The notes below the pieces were generated by a model. The model was not told the origin of the DNA. It worked only from the letters and a program-made list of their open reading frames with translations, and made no database searches. This document shows positions 1-5,187 of a DNA stretch of 5,285 nt, piece after piece. The first letter of the stretch is position 1. Each line of letters opens with the position of its first letter. Origin of the DNA: Gammaproteobacteria bacterium (GTDB lineage: Bacteria; Pseudomonadota; Gammaproteobacteria; SMWH01); assembly GCA_004357005.1 (NCBI GenBank), contig SMWH01000142.1:1-5285 (forward strand), read 5' to 3'. Position numbers and translations under genes: made by a program.

Positions 1-12
1 GGGGGCCGGTGC

Positions 13-42
13 TATCATTTCTGTTCTTTCTCGCGGCCGGAG
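13..42 (+). promoter_or_regulatory. Candidate -10 element and ribosome binding site for hinT
   Basis: TATCAT at 13-18 matches five of six bases of the sigma-70 -10 hexamer and would place a transcript start near 25. The matching -35 element would lie left of the window, so the promoter cannot be confirmed. GGAG at 39-42, six bases before the ATG at 49, is a good ribosome binding site and supports that start. Confidence 0.4.
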
Positions 43-48
43 CAGCCC

Positions 49-396
49 ATGTCCACCCTCTTCACCCAGATCATCGACGGCGACATCCCCGCCGACATCG
101 TCTACCGGGACGATCAGGTGATCGCGTTCAAAGACATCAATCCCGCCGCCCCGACCCATCTCCTCATCGTGCCGGTCAAGGAGATTCCCACGGTCAATGA
201 CATCGCCGAGGCAGACGAGGCGCTGGTGGGTCACATGTTTACCGTGGCCGCCAAACTAGCGAAAGAGAGCGGCATTGCCGAGGACGGTTACCGGCTGATC
301 ATCAACTGCAACCGCGACGGCGGACAGGAAGTATTTCATCTGCATCTGCATCTCATGGGCGGCCGGCCCATGGGACCCATGGTGGTGCGCCAATGA
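49..396 (+). CDS. hinT: Histidine triad (HIT/HinT) nucleotide phosphoramidase
   Basis: This 115-residue protein has the full length of a bacterial HinT. The N-terminal part has the family pattern of a small beta-alpha domain (FTQIIDGDIPADIVY, residues 5-19; FKDINPAAPTHLLIVP, 27-42). The C-terminal HIT motif is visible as H97-L-H99-L-H101 followed by LMGGRP. By family knowledge these histidines hold the nucleotide phosphate and the middle one, H99, is the nucleophile. Such proteins hydrolyse purine nucleoside phosphoramidates, including AMP-lysine-type adducts, in the cytoplasm. The ATG at 49 is preceded by GGAG at a 6-base spacing. The stop overlaps the next gene's start (ATGA, 393-396), which suggests translational coupling. 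The family call is firm; the physiological substrate is unknown. Confidence 0.95.
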   Translation: MSTLFTQIIDGDIPADIVYRDDQVIAFKDINPAAPTHLLIVPVKEIPTVNDIAEADEALVGHMFTVAAKLAKESGIAEDGYRLIINCNRDGGQEVFHLHLHLMGGRPMGPMVVRQ

Positions 397-1223
397 ACGA
401 ACTCGCCGGGCTCAACGCAATACTCACGGGCGCTTCCGGCGGGATCGGCACCTACATCGCCCGGGCGCTGGCGATGCAGGGCGTCAATCTCGTCCTGGCC
501 GCGCGTTCCGTGGACAAACTCGAAACCCTGGCCGGGGAGATGCGCGCCCTGGGCGTCACCGCCGAAGCGGTGGCCTGTGACGTGTGCGACGAAGATTCCC
601 GTCAGGCGCTGATCGCACGCGCCATCGAAGTGCTGGGCCACGTGGACATACTCATCAACAACGCCGGCGTGGAAGAAGTCGTTCATTTCGAGCTGCAGGA
701 CCCCGAGATGATCCGCGCCACCATAGACACGAACCTGCTCGCGCCCATGTTGCTGACCCGGTCGTTGCTGCCCCACATGATCGAACGCAATTCCGGTCAT
801 GTGATCAACATCTCCTCGCTGTCCGGTCGCACCGGCATGCCCTACGGCTCGGCCTATGCCGGTTCCAAGGCCGGCATCGCCGAATGGGGTTTGTCCCTGG
901 CGGTGGAGATGAAGGACCGGGGCGTTGCCGTCACCAACGTGATCCCGGGTTTTGTTTCTGATGCGGGTATGCACGCGCGCAAGGGCCGGCCGGCACCGAA
1001 CGCCATCGGTGAGGTCACGCCGGAAAAAGTCGCTGCGGCGGTGGTCAAGGCGTTGAACAAGAAACCTCTGGAAATCTTCGTGACCAAACGCCCGGTCAAA
1101 CCGCTGATCGCCCTCAAGGCCCTGTCAACGAATGCCGCGTTGAAGGTGGGCGAAACCATGGGCGTGGTGAGCTACCTGCGCACCCTGGCGGACGACCGCG
1201 CCAGGAAAAACCAAAAACCGTGA
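393..1223 (+). CDS. Short-chain dehydrogenase/reductase (SDR family) of unknown substrate
   Basis: A 276-residue classical SDR, probably NAD(P)H-dependent. The Rossmann glycine motif TGASGGIG is at residues 12-19, an acidic D63 follows the fourth strand (ACDV), and NNAG is at 89-92. The catalytic tetrad N114, S142, Y155 and K159 is intact (YAGSK at 155-159), and IPG follows strand six. R38 after the second strand (AARS) may favour NADP(H), which is an inference. The C-terminal extension after about residue 225, with lysine- and leucine-rich stretches (KRPVKPLIALKAL), resembles SDRs annotated as membrane-associated or acyl/lipid-related, but nothing fixes the substrate. There is no clear ribosome binding site before the ATG, and its overlap with the hinT stop points to coupled translation. 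A hairpin terminator includes the stop codon. Confidence 0.93.
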   Translation: MNELAGLNAILTGASGGIGTYIARALAMQGVNLVLAARSVDKLETLAGEMRALGVTAEAVACDVCDEDSRQALIARAIEVLGHVDILINNAGVEEVVHFELQDPEMIRATIDTNLLAPMLLTRSLLPHMIERNSGHVINISSLSGRTGMPYGSAYAGSKAGIAEWGLSLAVEMKDRGVAVTNVIPGFVSDAGMHARKGRPAPNAIGEVTPEKVAAAVVKALNKKPLEIFVTKRPVKPLIALKALSTNAALKVGETMGVVSYLRTLADDRARKNQKP

Positions 1224-1237
1224 CCGTCACGGTTTTT
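1213..1237 (+). terminator. Rho-independent terminator overlapping the SDR stop codon
   Basis: AAAAACCGTG (1213-1222) pairs perfectly with CACGGTTTTT (1228-1237) around the loop ACCGT. The run of T at 1233-1237 is part of the 3' arm and the run of A at 1213-1217 mirrors it, so it could work in both directions. The dehydrogenase stop TGA (1221-1223) lies inside the stem. It would end the hinT-SDR transcript and insulate zur. Confidence 0.75.
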
Positions 1238-1305
1238 GCCCTCTAACCCCCTGCGGGAAAACCGCGGTAACGTTCCTGGCAGGGCCGCCGGATACGGCCG
1301 GCCTC

Positions 1306-1327
1306 CACGATCGGGGACAGGATCGTG
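1306..1327. promoter_or_regulatory. Perfect inverted repeat upstream of zur (candidate operator)
   Basis: CACGATC (1306-1312) and GATCGTG (1321-1327) are perfect complements separated by eight bases (GGGGACAG). The dyad covers the place where the -35 region of the zur promoter should be; GGGACA at 1314-1319 matches four of six -35 bases, with a long 19-bp spacer. No T-run follows, so it does not look like a terminator. A second regulator's binding site is one reading, a chance dyad another. Confidence 0.4.
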
Positions 1328-1335
1328 TTCCTGTT

Positions 1336-1350
1336 TGTTATACTGTAACG
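1336..1350. promoter_or_regulatory. Zur box of the zur gene, overlapping its -10 element
   Basis: TGTTATACTGTAACG fits the core of the E. coli Zur operator (TGTTATA-N-TATAACA): the left half is perfect and the right half matches five of seven. It shares 12 of 15 bases with the box before znuA. The -10-like TATACT (1339-1344) lies inside it, and the box ends at the base before the zur ATG, so bound Zur would block its own transcription. Confidence 0.72.
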
Positions 1351-1839
1351 ATGGTCAACCCTGAGATTGCACCGGCTTTTCGTTGTCGCGATGACGACCA
1401 CGCCGCCTGCGTAGTCAATGCGGTGACCACCGCCGAACGCGTGTGCAAGGAACGGGGTGTGCGCTTTACGCCCCTGCGCCGGCGGGTTCTGGAACTGGTG
1501 TGGAGCGGCCACCGGCCCGCCAAGGCCTATCAGCTCCTCGAGCAGTTGAAACTCGAACACGCCGGAAGCGCACCGCCCACGGTTTACCGCGCGCTGGATT
1601 TCCTCGTGGATAACGGCTTCGTACACCGGCTGGAATCACTGAACGCCTTCATCGGTTGCGGCGATGCCGGCGAGAAACACGGCGGACAGTTTCTGATCTG
1701 TCGTGAGTGTGGTCGCGTCGCCGAACTGGACGACCCGGAACTCAAGCAACTGCTGGCGCGCAAGGCGCAAGCCGTCGGTTTCACCGGAGAATCATCCACC
1801 ATCGAAGTGGAAGGGCTGTGCGCCCGCTGCGCGGGTTGA
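1351..1839 (+). CDS. zur: Zinc uptake regulator Zur (Fur family)
   Basis: A 162-residue Fur-family repressor that uses Zn(II) as corepressor. The winged helix includes RFTPLRRRVLELVW (residues 38-51) and the recognition segment PPTVYRALDFL (75-85), close to the E. coli Zur wording. Structural zinc ligands are C117-x2-C120 and C157-x2-C160. By alignment from memory with E. coli Zur, the sensing site is H92, C103, H110 and E125, all present. The N-terminus before AERVC (28-32) is longer than in E. coli, as in Pseudomonas-type Zur. The ATG at 1351 has no ribosome binding site and sits about 7 bp after the -10 element, so the mRNA is probably leaderless; an internal GTG at 1423 is a poorer alternative. 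It converges on znuB with a 3-bp gap. Confidence 0.93.
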   Translation: MVNPEIAPAFRCRDDDHAACVVNAVTTAERVCKERGVRFTPLRRRVLELVWSGHRPAKAYQLLEQLKLEHAGSAPPTVYRALDFLVDNGFVHRLESLNAFIGCGDAGEKHGGQFLICRECGRVAELDDPELKQLLARKAQAVGFTGESSTIEVEGLCARCAG

Positions 1840-1847
1840 AGCTCAAC
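1835..1847. repeat. Small dyad containing both convergent stop codons
   Basis: GTTGA (1835-1839) and TCAAC (1843-1847) are complementary around AGC. The zur stop TGA is at 1837-1839 and the znuB stop, read on the minus strand, is at 1843-1845, so each arm carries one stop. A 5-bp stem without a T-run is too weak to call a terminator. Confidence 0.35.
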
Positions 1848-2673
1848 TGCGACCCAGGCGCAACAGCCAGTCACCACCGTAGACCAGCGCCGTTACCAGC
1901 ACGATAAGCGGGCCAGCCGGCACATCCAGCCCGTAGCCCGCATCCACATACCACGCCACGAACAGACCCACGGTCGTGCATACGGCGCCGATGAGGGTCG
2001 CCAGCACCATCATGCGCACCAGCGACCCGGACCAGTTGCGCGCCACCACCGCCGGCATGGTCAACAGCGCAATGACCATGATAATCCCCACCACGCGCAT
2101 CAGGATCACCGTGGACAATGCGATGAGCGCCAGGAGCATCAGGAGATAACGATTCACGCCGATGCCGGCGATCTCGGCGAACTCTTCTTCGAACACCACC
2201 GCCTGCAGCCGCCGGTAGAAGGCCACCACGAACAACACCAGCACCACATCCAGCGCCACGACCGCCATCAGGTAACGCGCATCCACAAACAGGATGCTGC
2301 CGAACAGATAACTCATCAGGTCCGGCGCGTAACCGGGGGTCAGCGCGATCAACGTTATCCCCAAGGCCATGCCCACGGACCAGCACACGACGATGAGCGT
2401 GTCGAGACTCTGGCGTTGGCGCCGGTAGGCGTAACCAATCCCCAGGGATGTGAGCAGCGCAAAGCCCGCCGCGCCCACCACCGGGTTGATCCCCAGCACA
2501 TACCCCAGCCCCACCCCGCCGAAGGCCGCATGGGCGAGCCCGCCGGAAATGGAGGATATGCGTTTGACCACCACGAAGGTGCCCACGATGCCGCATACCA
2601 GGCTCGCCAGCAGACCCGCGATCAGCGCGCGCTGGAAAAACGGCTGAGCCAATGCGTCAAACATGGGCCTCAA
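1843..2673 (-). CDS. znuB: Zinc ABC transporter permease ZnuB (ABC-3 family)
   Basis: A 276-residue integral membrane protein of the ABC-3 metal permease family. It forms the inner-membrane channel that passes Zn(II) from ZnuA, driven by ZnuC. Hydrophobic segments are visible near residues 15-36, 43-62, 65-83, 90-112, 132-152, 174-212 (probably two) and 218-268 (probably two), giving about eight helices. The opening VVVKRISSISGGLAHAAFGG (35-54) and the cytoplasmic segment FEEEFAEIAGIGV are family hallmarks; the latter should contact ZnuC. Two starts are possible. The TTG at 2673 overlaps the znuC stop by 4 bp and has GAAGG six bases upstream; the ATG four codons in (2664) has only a weak AGG close by. 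TTG is preferred. The gene is last in the operon and ends 3 bp from the zur stop. Confidence 0.92.
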   Translation of the reverse strand: MRPMFDALAQPFFQRALIAGLLASLVCGIVGTFVVVKRISSISGGLAHAAFGGVGLGYVLGINPVVGAAGFALLTSLGIGYAYRRQRQSLDTLIVVCWSVGMALGITLIALTPGYAPDLMSYLFGSILFVDARYLMAVVALDVVLVLFVVAFYRRLQAVVFEEEFAEIAGIGVNRYLLMLLALIALSTVILMRVVGIIMVIALLTMPAVVARNWSGSLVRMMVLATLIGAVCTTVGLFVAWYVDAGYGLDVPAGPLIVLVTALVYGGDWLLRLGRS

Positions 2674-3467
2674 TCACGACCTTCACCGTGGCCCTCGCGA
2701 TCACCCGGGCCGCGAGGATGATCCTTCAGGATGCGGTGTTCGTGTTCATGCACCACGAAGTCCACGGGACAACCATACATCTCTTCGATGACTTCCCGGC
2801 TGATCTCCCGCGCCCCGTGATAGTGCAAGGTGACGTTCAAACACCCGACGGTTTTGACGTAGCGCGCCAGGATGCCCAGGTCGTGCGTGACGAGAATGAT
2901 CGTCGTCTCCGGGGAGAGTTCGGCGAGCAGTTCGTACAACTCCCGGCCCATGGGTGTATCGAGACTGGCCGTGGGTTCGTCCAGCAGCAATAGCCGCGGG
3001 CGCATCGCCAGCGCCCGGGCAATGAGCACGCGCTGACGTTGCCCGCCCGACAGCACGCGGATCTGCCGGTCCGCCATGTCCAGCATGCCCAACCGCTGCA
3101 AGGCGTCGGCAGTGATGTCCCGGTCCTCATCCGAGTAACCGGCGAACGCCCGGTAACAATGCAGCCGGCCCATGAGAGCGACCTCGAAAACGCTGATCGG
3201 GAAGTCCGGTTCGAACTGCGGGTATTGGGGGACATAGCCGACTTCCCCCTTGGCCCGGGTCGCTTCCGGCGCGCGGCCGAACACGGCGACCGTCCCCGAA
3301 TCGGGTCTGAGCAGGCCCAGGATGATTTTCAGCAGCACCGTCTTGCCGCCACCGTTGGGCCCGATGAGACCGATGAAATCCCCGGGCTCGACCGTGAAAT
3401 CAATGTTGCTGAGCACCTGCACGTCGCCGAAGCTCAGGGACACCTTGTGCATCTCCACGGGATTCAT
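2670..3467 (-). CDS. znuC: Zinc ABC transporter ATP-binding protein ZnuC
   Basis: A 265-residue cytoplasmic ATPase that powers zinc import through ZnuB. All ABC motifs are intact: Walker A GPNGGGKT (residues 36-43), Q-loop Q81, signature LSGGQ (139-143), Walker B LLLLDEP (159-165), D-loop SLD (168-170) and H-loop H195. The C-terminal end is rich in histidine and charged residues: HEHEH at 240-244, then a glycine/arginine/aspartate-rich tail to 265. Histidine-bearing tails occur in other ZnuC proteins, and a metal-sensing or buffering role here is inference. The ATG at 3467 overlaps the znuA stop by 4 bp (ATGA) and has AGGA six bases upstream. The Zur box and the neighbouring zur gene support zinc over manganese as the substrate. 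Confidence 0.94.
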   Translation of the reverse strand: MNPVEMHKVSLSFGDVQVLSNIDFTVEPGDFIGLIGPNGGGKTVLLKIILGLLRPDSGTVAVFGRAPEATRAKGEVGYVPQYPQFEPDFPISVFEVALMGRLHCYRAFAGYSDEDRDITADALQRLGMLDMADRQIRVLSGGQRQRVLIARALAMRPRLLLLDEPTASLDTPMGRELYELLAELSPETTIILVTHDLGILARYVKTVGCLNVTLHYHGAREISREVIEEMYGCPVDFVVHEHEHRILKDHPRGPGDREGHGEGRD

Positions 3468-4255
3468 GCGGCGTCCTGCGTCAGCACCTCGGCCAGTCGC
3501 TCGAGGCTGACGAGGATGTCCCGGGCCAGGGGGTCCACGGCCACGACCCGCGCACCGATCGCTGCCGCCACGGTGCGGGCCGCCTGGTCGGAAAACTGCG
3601 GCTGCACGATGATCACCCGGGCGCCGTCGGCCCGGGCCTGGTCAATCAACCGGGCCAGGTACGCCGGTCCCGGTTCCTTGCCGTGGCGCTGGATGGGGAC
3701 CTGGCTGAGCCCGAAGTCCCGGGCGAAATAGCCCCAGGCCGGATGGAACACGTAGAAGCGGCTCCCCGCGACGGGCGCGAATCGGTCCGCCATGGCCTCT
3801 CTCAGGACAGCCAGCCGGCCCAGATACGCCTCCAGACAGCCCGCCGCGCCGGTTTCCTCCAGCGCCGCCCCCACCGCCCGGGCCATGTGTTCCAGGGCCA
3901 CCGGCGAGGTCCACACGTGGGGGTCGTCGTCCAGCAGGGGCAGGCCGGAAGCGGCCTCCACCTGCCCAATATCGTCCCGGTCAGCCACCAGATCGCCCAA
4001 CCAGCGGCGTTCAAAGGCCAACGCGGGATGTCCTACCCGGACCACGAGATCCGCCGCCTGCACGGCCTCACGGTCCCTGACGGTGGGCACCCAGGTTGCC
4101 GGGTTCGCCCCCGGGGGCACCAGGATGTGAACCTCCGCGGCCCCGCAACTCACCGCATCCACGATCCCCGCCAGGGGCACCACGGACACCACAACCCGCG
4201 GCCCGGCCAGCGCCGGGGCGGCCAACAGAACACCGCAAAAAAGGAAAATGCGCAT
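3464..4255 (-). CDS. znuA: Periplasmic zinc-binding protein ZnuA (TroA-like fold)
   Basis: A 263-residue solute-binding protein that captures Zn(II) in the periplasm and delivers it to ZnuB. Residues 1-17 (MRIFLFCGVLLAAPALA) form a signal peptide with probable cleavage after ALA. The mature part has the cluster A-1 pattern: VVPLAGIVDAV (25-35), LVPPGANPATW (45-55), DPHVW with H113, FHPAWGYFARDFGL with H171 (170-183), QPQF (218-221) and VDPLARD with D241. Many ZnuA proteins have a histidine two residues after the PGA motif; here that place is A53, so the visible ligands are H113, H171 and D241. No histidine-rich loop is present. The ATG at 4255 was chosen because the signal peptide begins there. 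An in-frame ATG at 4363 would translate through the Zur box. The ribosome binding site is poor. Confidence 0.9.
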   Translation of the reverse strand: MRIFLFCGVLLAAPALAGPRVVVSVVPLAGIVDAVSCGAAEVHILVPPGANPATWVPTVRDREAVQAADLVVRVGHPALAFERRWLGDLVADRDDIGQVEAASGLPLLDDDPHVWTSPVALEHMARAVGAALEETGAAGCLEAYLGRLAVLREAMADRFAPVAGSRFYVFHPAWGYFARDFGLSQVPIQRHGKEPGPAYLARLIDQARADGARVIIVQPQFSDQAARTVAAAIGARVVAVDPLARDILVSLERLAEVLTQDAA

Positions 4256-4276
4256 GGAAAGACCGCGTGAATGTAA

Positions 4277-4291
4277 TGTTATAGTGTAGCA
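4277..4291. promoter_or_regulatory. Zur box in the znuA / ferritin-like divergent region, with promoter elements
   Basis: TGTTATAGTGTAGCA matches the E. coli-type Zur core (TGTTATA-N-TATAACA) with a perfect left half and five of seven in the right, and resembles the box before zur. On the minus strand, TATAAC (4283-4278) is a five-of-six -10 element that would start the znuA transcript near 4271, about 16 bases before its ATG. On the plus strand, TATAGT (4280-4285) is also a five-of-six -10 match, pointing to the ferritin-like gene. No convincing -35 element is seen for either. Zur binding would cover both. Confidence 0.7.
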
Positions 4292-4334
4292 TAACGGGCA
4301 CTGGCCCGATGCCTGAACATCAATGAAACATGAA

Positions 4335-4349
4335 TGGGGTCTGACCCCA
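4335..4349. repeat. Palindrome TGGGGTC-T-GACCCCA before the ferritin-like gene
   Basis: A perfect dyad with seven complementary bases on each side of a single central T, six bases upstream of the ribosome binding site AAGGAG (4355-4360). In RNA it would fold as a short hairpin with a TCTGA loop. I recall similar GGGGTC/GACCCC palindromes as scattered extragenic repeats in proteobacteria; an operator or an mRNA-stabilising hairpin is equally possible. Confidence 0.5.
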
Positions 4350-4365
4350 ATTTGAAGGAGCAAAC

Positions 4366-4653
4366 ATGGCCAACGAGGGTTATCACGAACCGATCCCGGA
4401 ACTGTCCGACGAAACGCGGGACATGCACCGCGCCATTACGTCGCTGATGGAAGAACTGGAAGCGGTGGACTGGTACAACCAGCGCGTGGATGCCTGTCAG
4501 GACCCGGAGCTGAAAGCGATCCTGGCCCATAACCGGGACGAGGAAAAGGAACACGCGGCGATGGTGCTGGAGTGGATCCGCCGCCAGGACCCGGTCTTCG
4601 ACAAGGAACTGAAGGGCTACCTTTTCACTGACAAACCCATCGTCCACACCTAG
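4366..4653 (+). CDS. EncFtn-family ferritin-like protein lacking an encapsulin-targeting tail
   Basis: A 95-residue two-helix protein closely matching the core of encapsulated ferritins such as that of Rhodospirillum rubrum. The segments MEELEAVDWY (residues 28-37) and AHNRDEEKEHAAM (54-66) are family signatures. By alignment from memory, the ferroxidase ligands correspond to E30, E60 and H63, with E29 and E32 (entry-site acids), W36 and Y37 also kept. In this family two subunits create the di-iron site at their interface and assemble into a ring that oxidises Fe(II). The protein stops at YLFTDKPIVHT, where encapsulated relatives continue into a flexible tail ending in a shell-targeting peptide. 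No encapsulin gene follows. AAGGAG five bases before the ATG supports the start. It diverges from znuA across a Zur box. Whether it works alone, or with a shell encoded elsewhere, is open. Confidence 0.85.
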   Translation: MANEGYHEPIPELSDETRDMHRAITSLMEELEAVDWYNQRVDACQDPELKAILAHNRDEEKEHAAMVLEWIRRQDPVFDKELKGYLFTDKPIVHT

Positions 4654-4683
4654 CACCTGCAGCAGCGGCGAGGCGGGTTTTCA

Positions 4684-4725
4684 GGAGCGGTTTGGCGGGA
4701 ACGGCTTGGTAGGAGCGGCTTTCCA
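4684..4725 (+). repeat. Three tandem copies of a degenerate 14-bp unit
   Basis: GGAGCGGTTTGGCG (4684-4697), GGAACGGCTTGGTA (4698-4711) and GGAGCGGCTTTCCA (4712-4725) follow one another without gaps. The last unit is also the first arm of the REP hairpin. A second array of the same unit begins at 4795. Confidence 0.7.
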
Positions 4726-4766
4726 GCCGCGAATCCCGTCAATCGCGCCACGAATGGCGCTCCTAC
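4709..4766. repeat. REP doublet (two hairpins inside 8-bp terminal inverted repeats)
   Basis: GTAGGAGC (4709-4716) and GCTCCTAC (4759-4766) are perfect inverted ends. Inside are two hairpins: GCGGCT-TTCC-AGCCGC (4715-4730) and GCGCCA-CGAA-TGGCGC (4745-4760). This is the layout of extragenic palindromic elements of the GTAGGAGCGGCTT type that are common in gammaproteobacteria and are associated with REP-associated tyrosine transposases. No transposase is in the window. It lies between genes that converge, where such elements are typical and may limit transcription or protect mRNA ends. Confidence 0.75.
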
Positions 4767-4794
4767 AGCCCGTATGGCGGCTCGGGAATTCTCG

Positions 4795-4865
4795 GGACCG
4801 GGTTTCCAGGCGCGGTTTGGTAGGAAACGGCTTTGTGGGAACGGGTTGGTAGGAGCGGCTTTCCA
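4795..4865 (+). repeat. Five tandem copies of the same 14-bp unit
   Basis: Units begin at 4795 (GGACCGGGTTTCCA), 4809 (GGCGCGGTTTGGTA), 4823 (one base longer), 4838 (GGAACGGGTTGGTA) and 4852 (GGAGCGGCTTTCCA). The consensus is about GGAGCGG-N-TTTGGTA. The stretch 4837-4876 repeats 4697-4736 with a single mismatch, exactly 140 bp away. Confidence 0.7.
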
Positions 4866-4876
4866 GCCGCGAATCC
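4849..4876. repeat. REP half-element next to the coiled-coil gene's stop
   Basis: GTAGGAGCGGCTTTCCAGCC and the following GCGAATCC copy the left half of the 4709-4766 element, including the GCGGCT-TTCC-AGCCGC hairpin (4855-4870), but the right half is missing. It ends one base before the stop codon (4878-4880) of the minus-strand coiled-coil gene. A further dyad, CTTCAA/TTGAAG (4876-4893), overlaps that stop. Confidence 0.65.
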
Positions 4877-4877
4877 T

Positions 4878-5174
4878 TCAATCGTCCTTGAAGCGCGAAT
4901 GCGCTTTCACCATGCCCCGGCGCAGGTCCTCCCAGGATTGCTCCATGGCCCGCCGGAGATCTCTCCAGGCGTCGTCGCTGGCCGCCATGATCTCCTCCAG
5001 CCTGACCACGTAGGTCTCACGCTCCTTGCGCAAACGTTCCAGCTGTTTCTCGTATTCCTCACGCATGTCCGCCTGGGCTTCGCGGACCTGCGCTTCCATC
5101 TGCTCGAGTTCCGCGTTCCATTCGTCCAGCTGCGTTTTCAGGTGCTCTACGTAGGCGTTTCTCTGTTCGCTCAT
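4878..5174 (-). CDS. Small charged coiled-coil protein, sll1863-type stress-response family
   Basis: A 98-residue, soluble, almost wholly helical protein with no cysteine or proline and a high share of Glu, Arg, Gln and Lys. The N-terminal part (YVEHLKTQLDEWNAELEQME, residues 8-27) and the following heptad-like stretch to about residue 64 should form a coiled coil. The C-terminal part has two similar 11-residue pieces, AWRDLRRAM (69-77) and SWEDLRRGM (80-88), whose tryptophans W70 and W81 are 11 residues apart. This architecture matches small proteins often annotated as sll1863-family stress-response or coiled-coil proteins, whose biochemical role is not established. AGGGG seven bases before the ATG at 5174 supports the start. 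It follows a pirin gene by 34 bp and may be cotranscribed with it. Confidence 0.75.
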   Translation of the reverse strand: MSEQRNAYVEHLKTQLDEWNAELEQMEAQVREAQADMREEYEKQLERLRKERETYVVRLEEIMAASDDAWRDLRRAMEQSWEDLRRGMVKAHSRFKDD

Positions 5175-5187
5175 ACTGATTCCCCTG

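Noticed and set aside
336..974. A 212-codon open frame on the minus strand opposite the dehydrogenase
   Set aside because: It lies antisense to a clear SDR with intact motifs, its product has no recognisable family pattern, and long antisense frames are usual in GC-rich genes.
1283..1299. GGCCG/CGGCC hairpin between the SDR terminator and zur
   Set aside because: A 5-bp GC stem with a 7-base loop is expected by chance in such GC-rich sequence and has no T-run or position that gives it a role.
3039..3731. A 230-codon plus-strand frame opposite znuC and znuA
   Set aside because: It is a shadow of two well-supported genes, with low-complexity Arg/Ala/Ser composition and no ribosome binding site.
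4256..4363. A longer znuA starting at the ATG at 4363, adding 36 residues
   Set aside because: The extension would run through the Zur box and -10 element and would bury the signal peptide that begins at 4255.
4654..4740. A lost encapsulin-targeting tail in another frame after the ferritin-like stop
   Set aside because: Reading through the stop or shifting frame gives only repeat-derived residues; a GLVGAAF-like string comes from the REP sequence and does not match a known targeting peptide convincingly.
4684..4876. CRISPR array
   Set aside because: The repeats are degenerate, directly tandem with a 14-bp period, and have no unique spacers of constant length; no cas genes are present.
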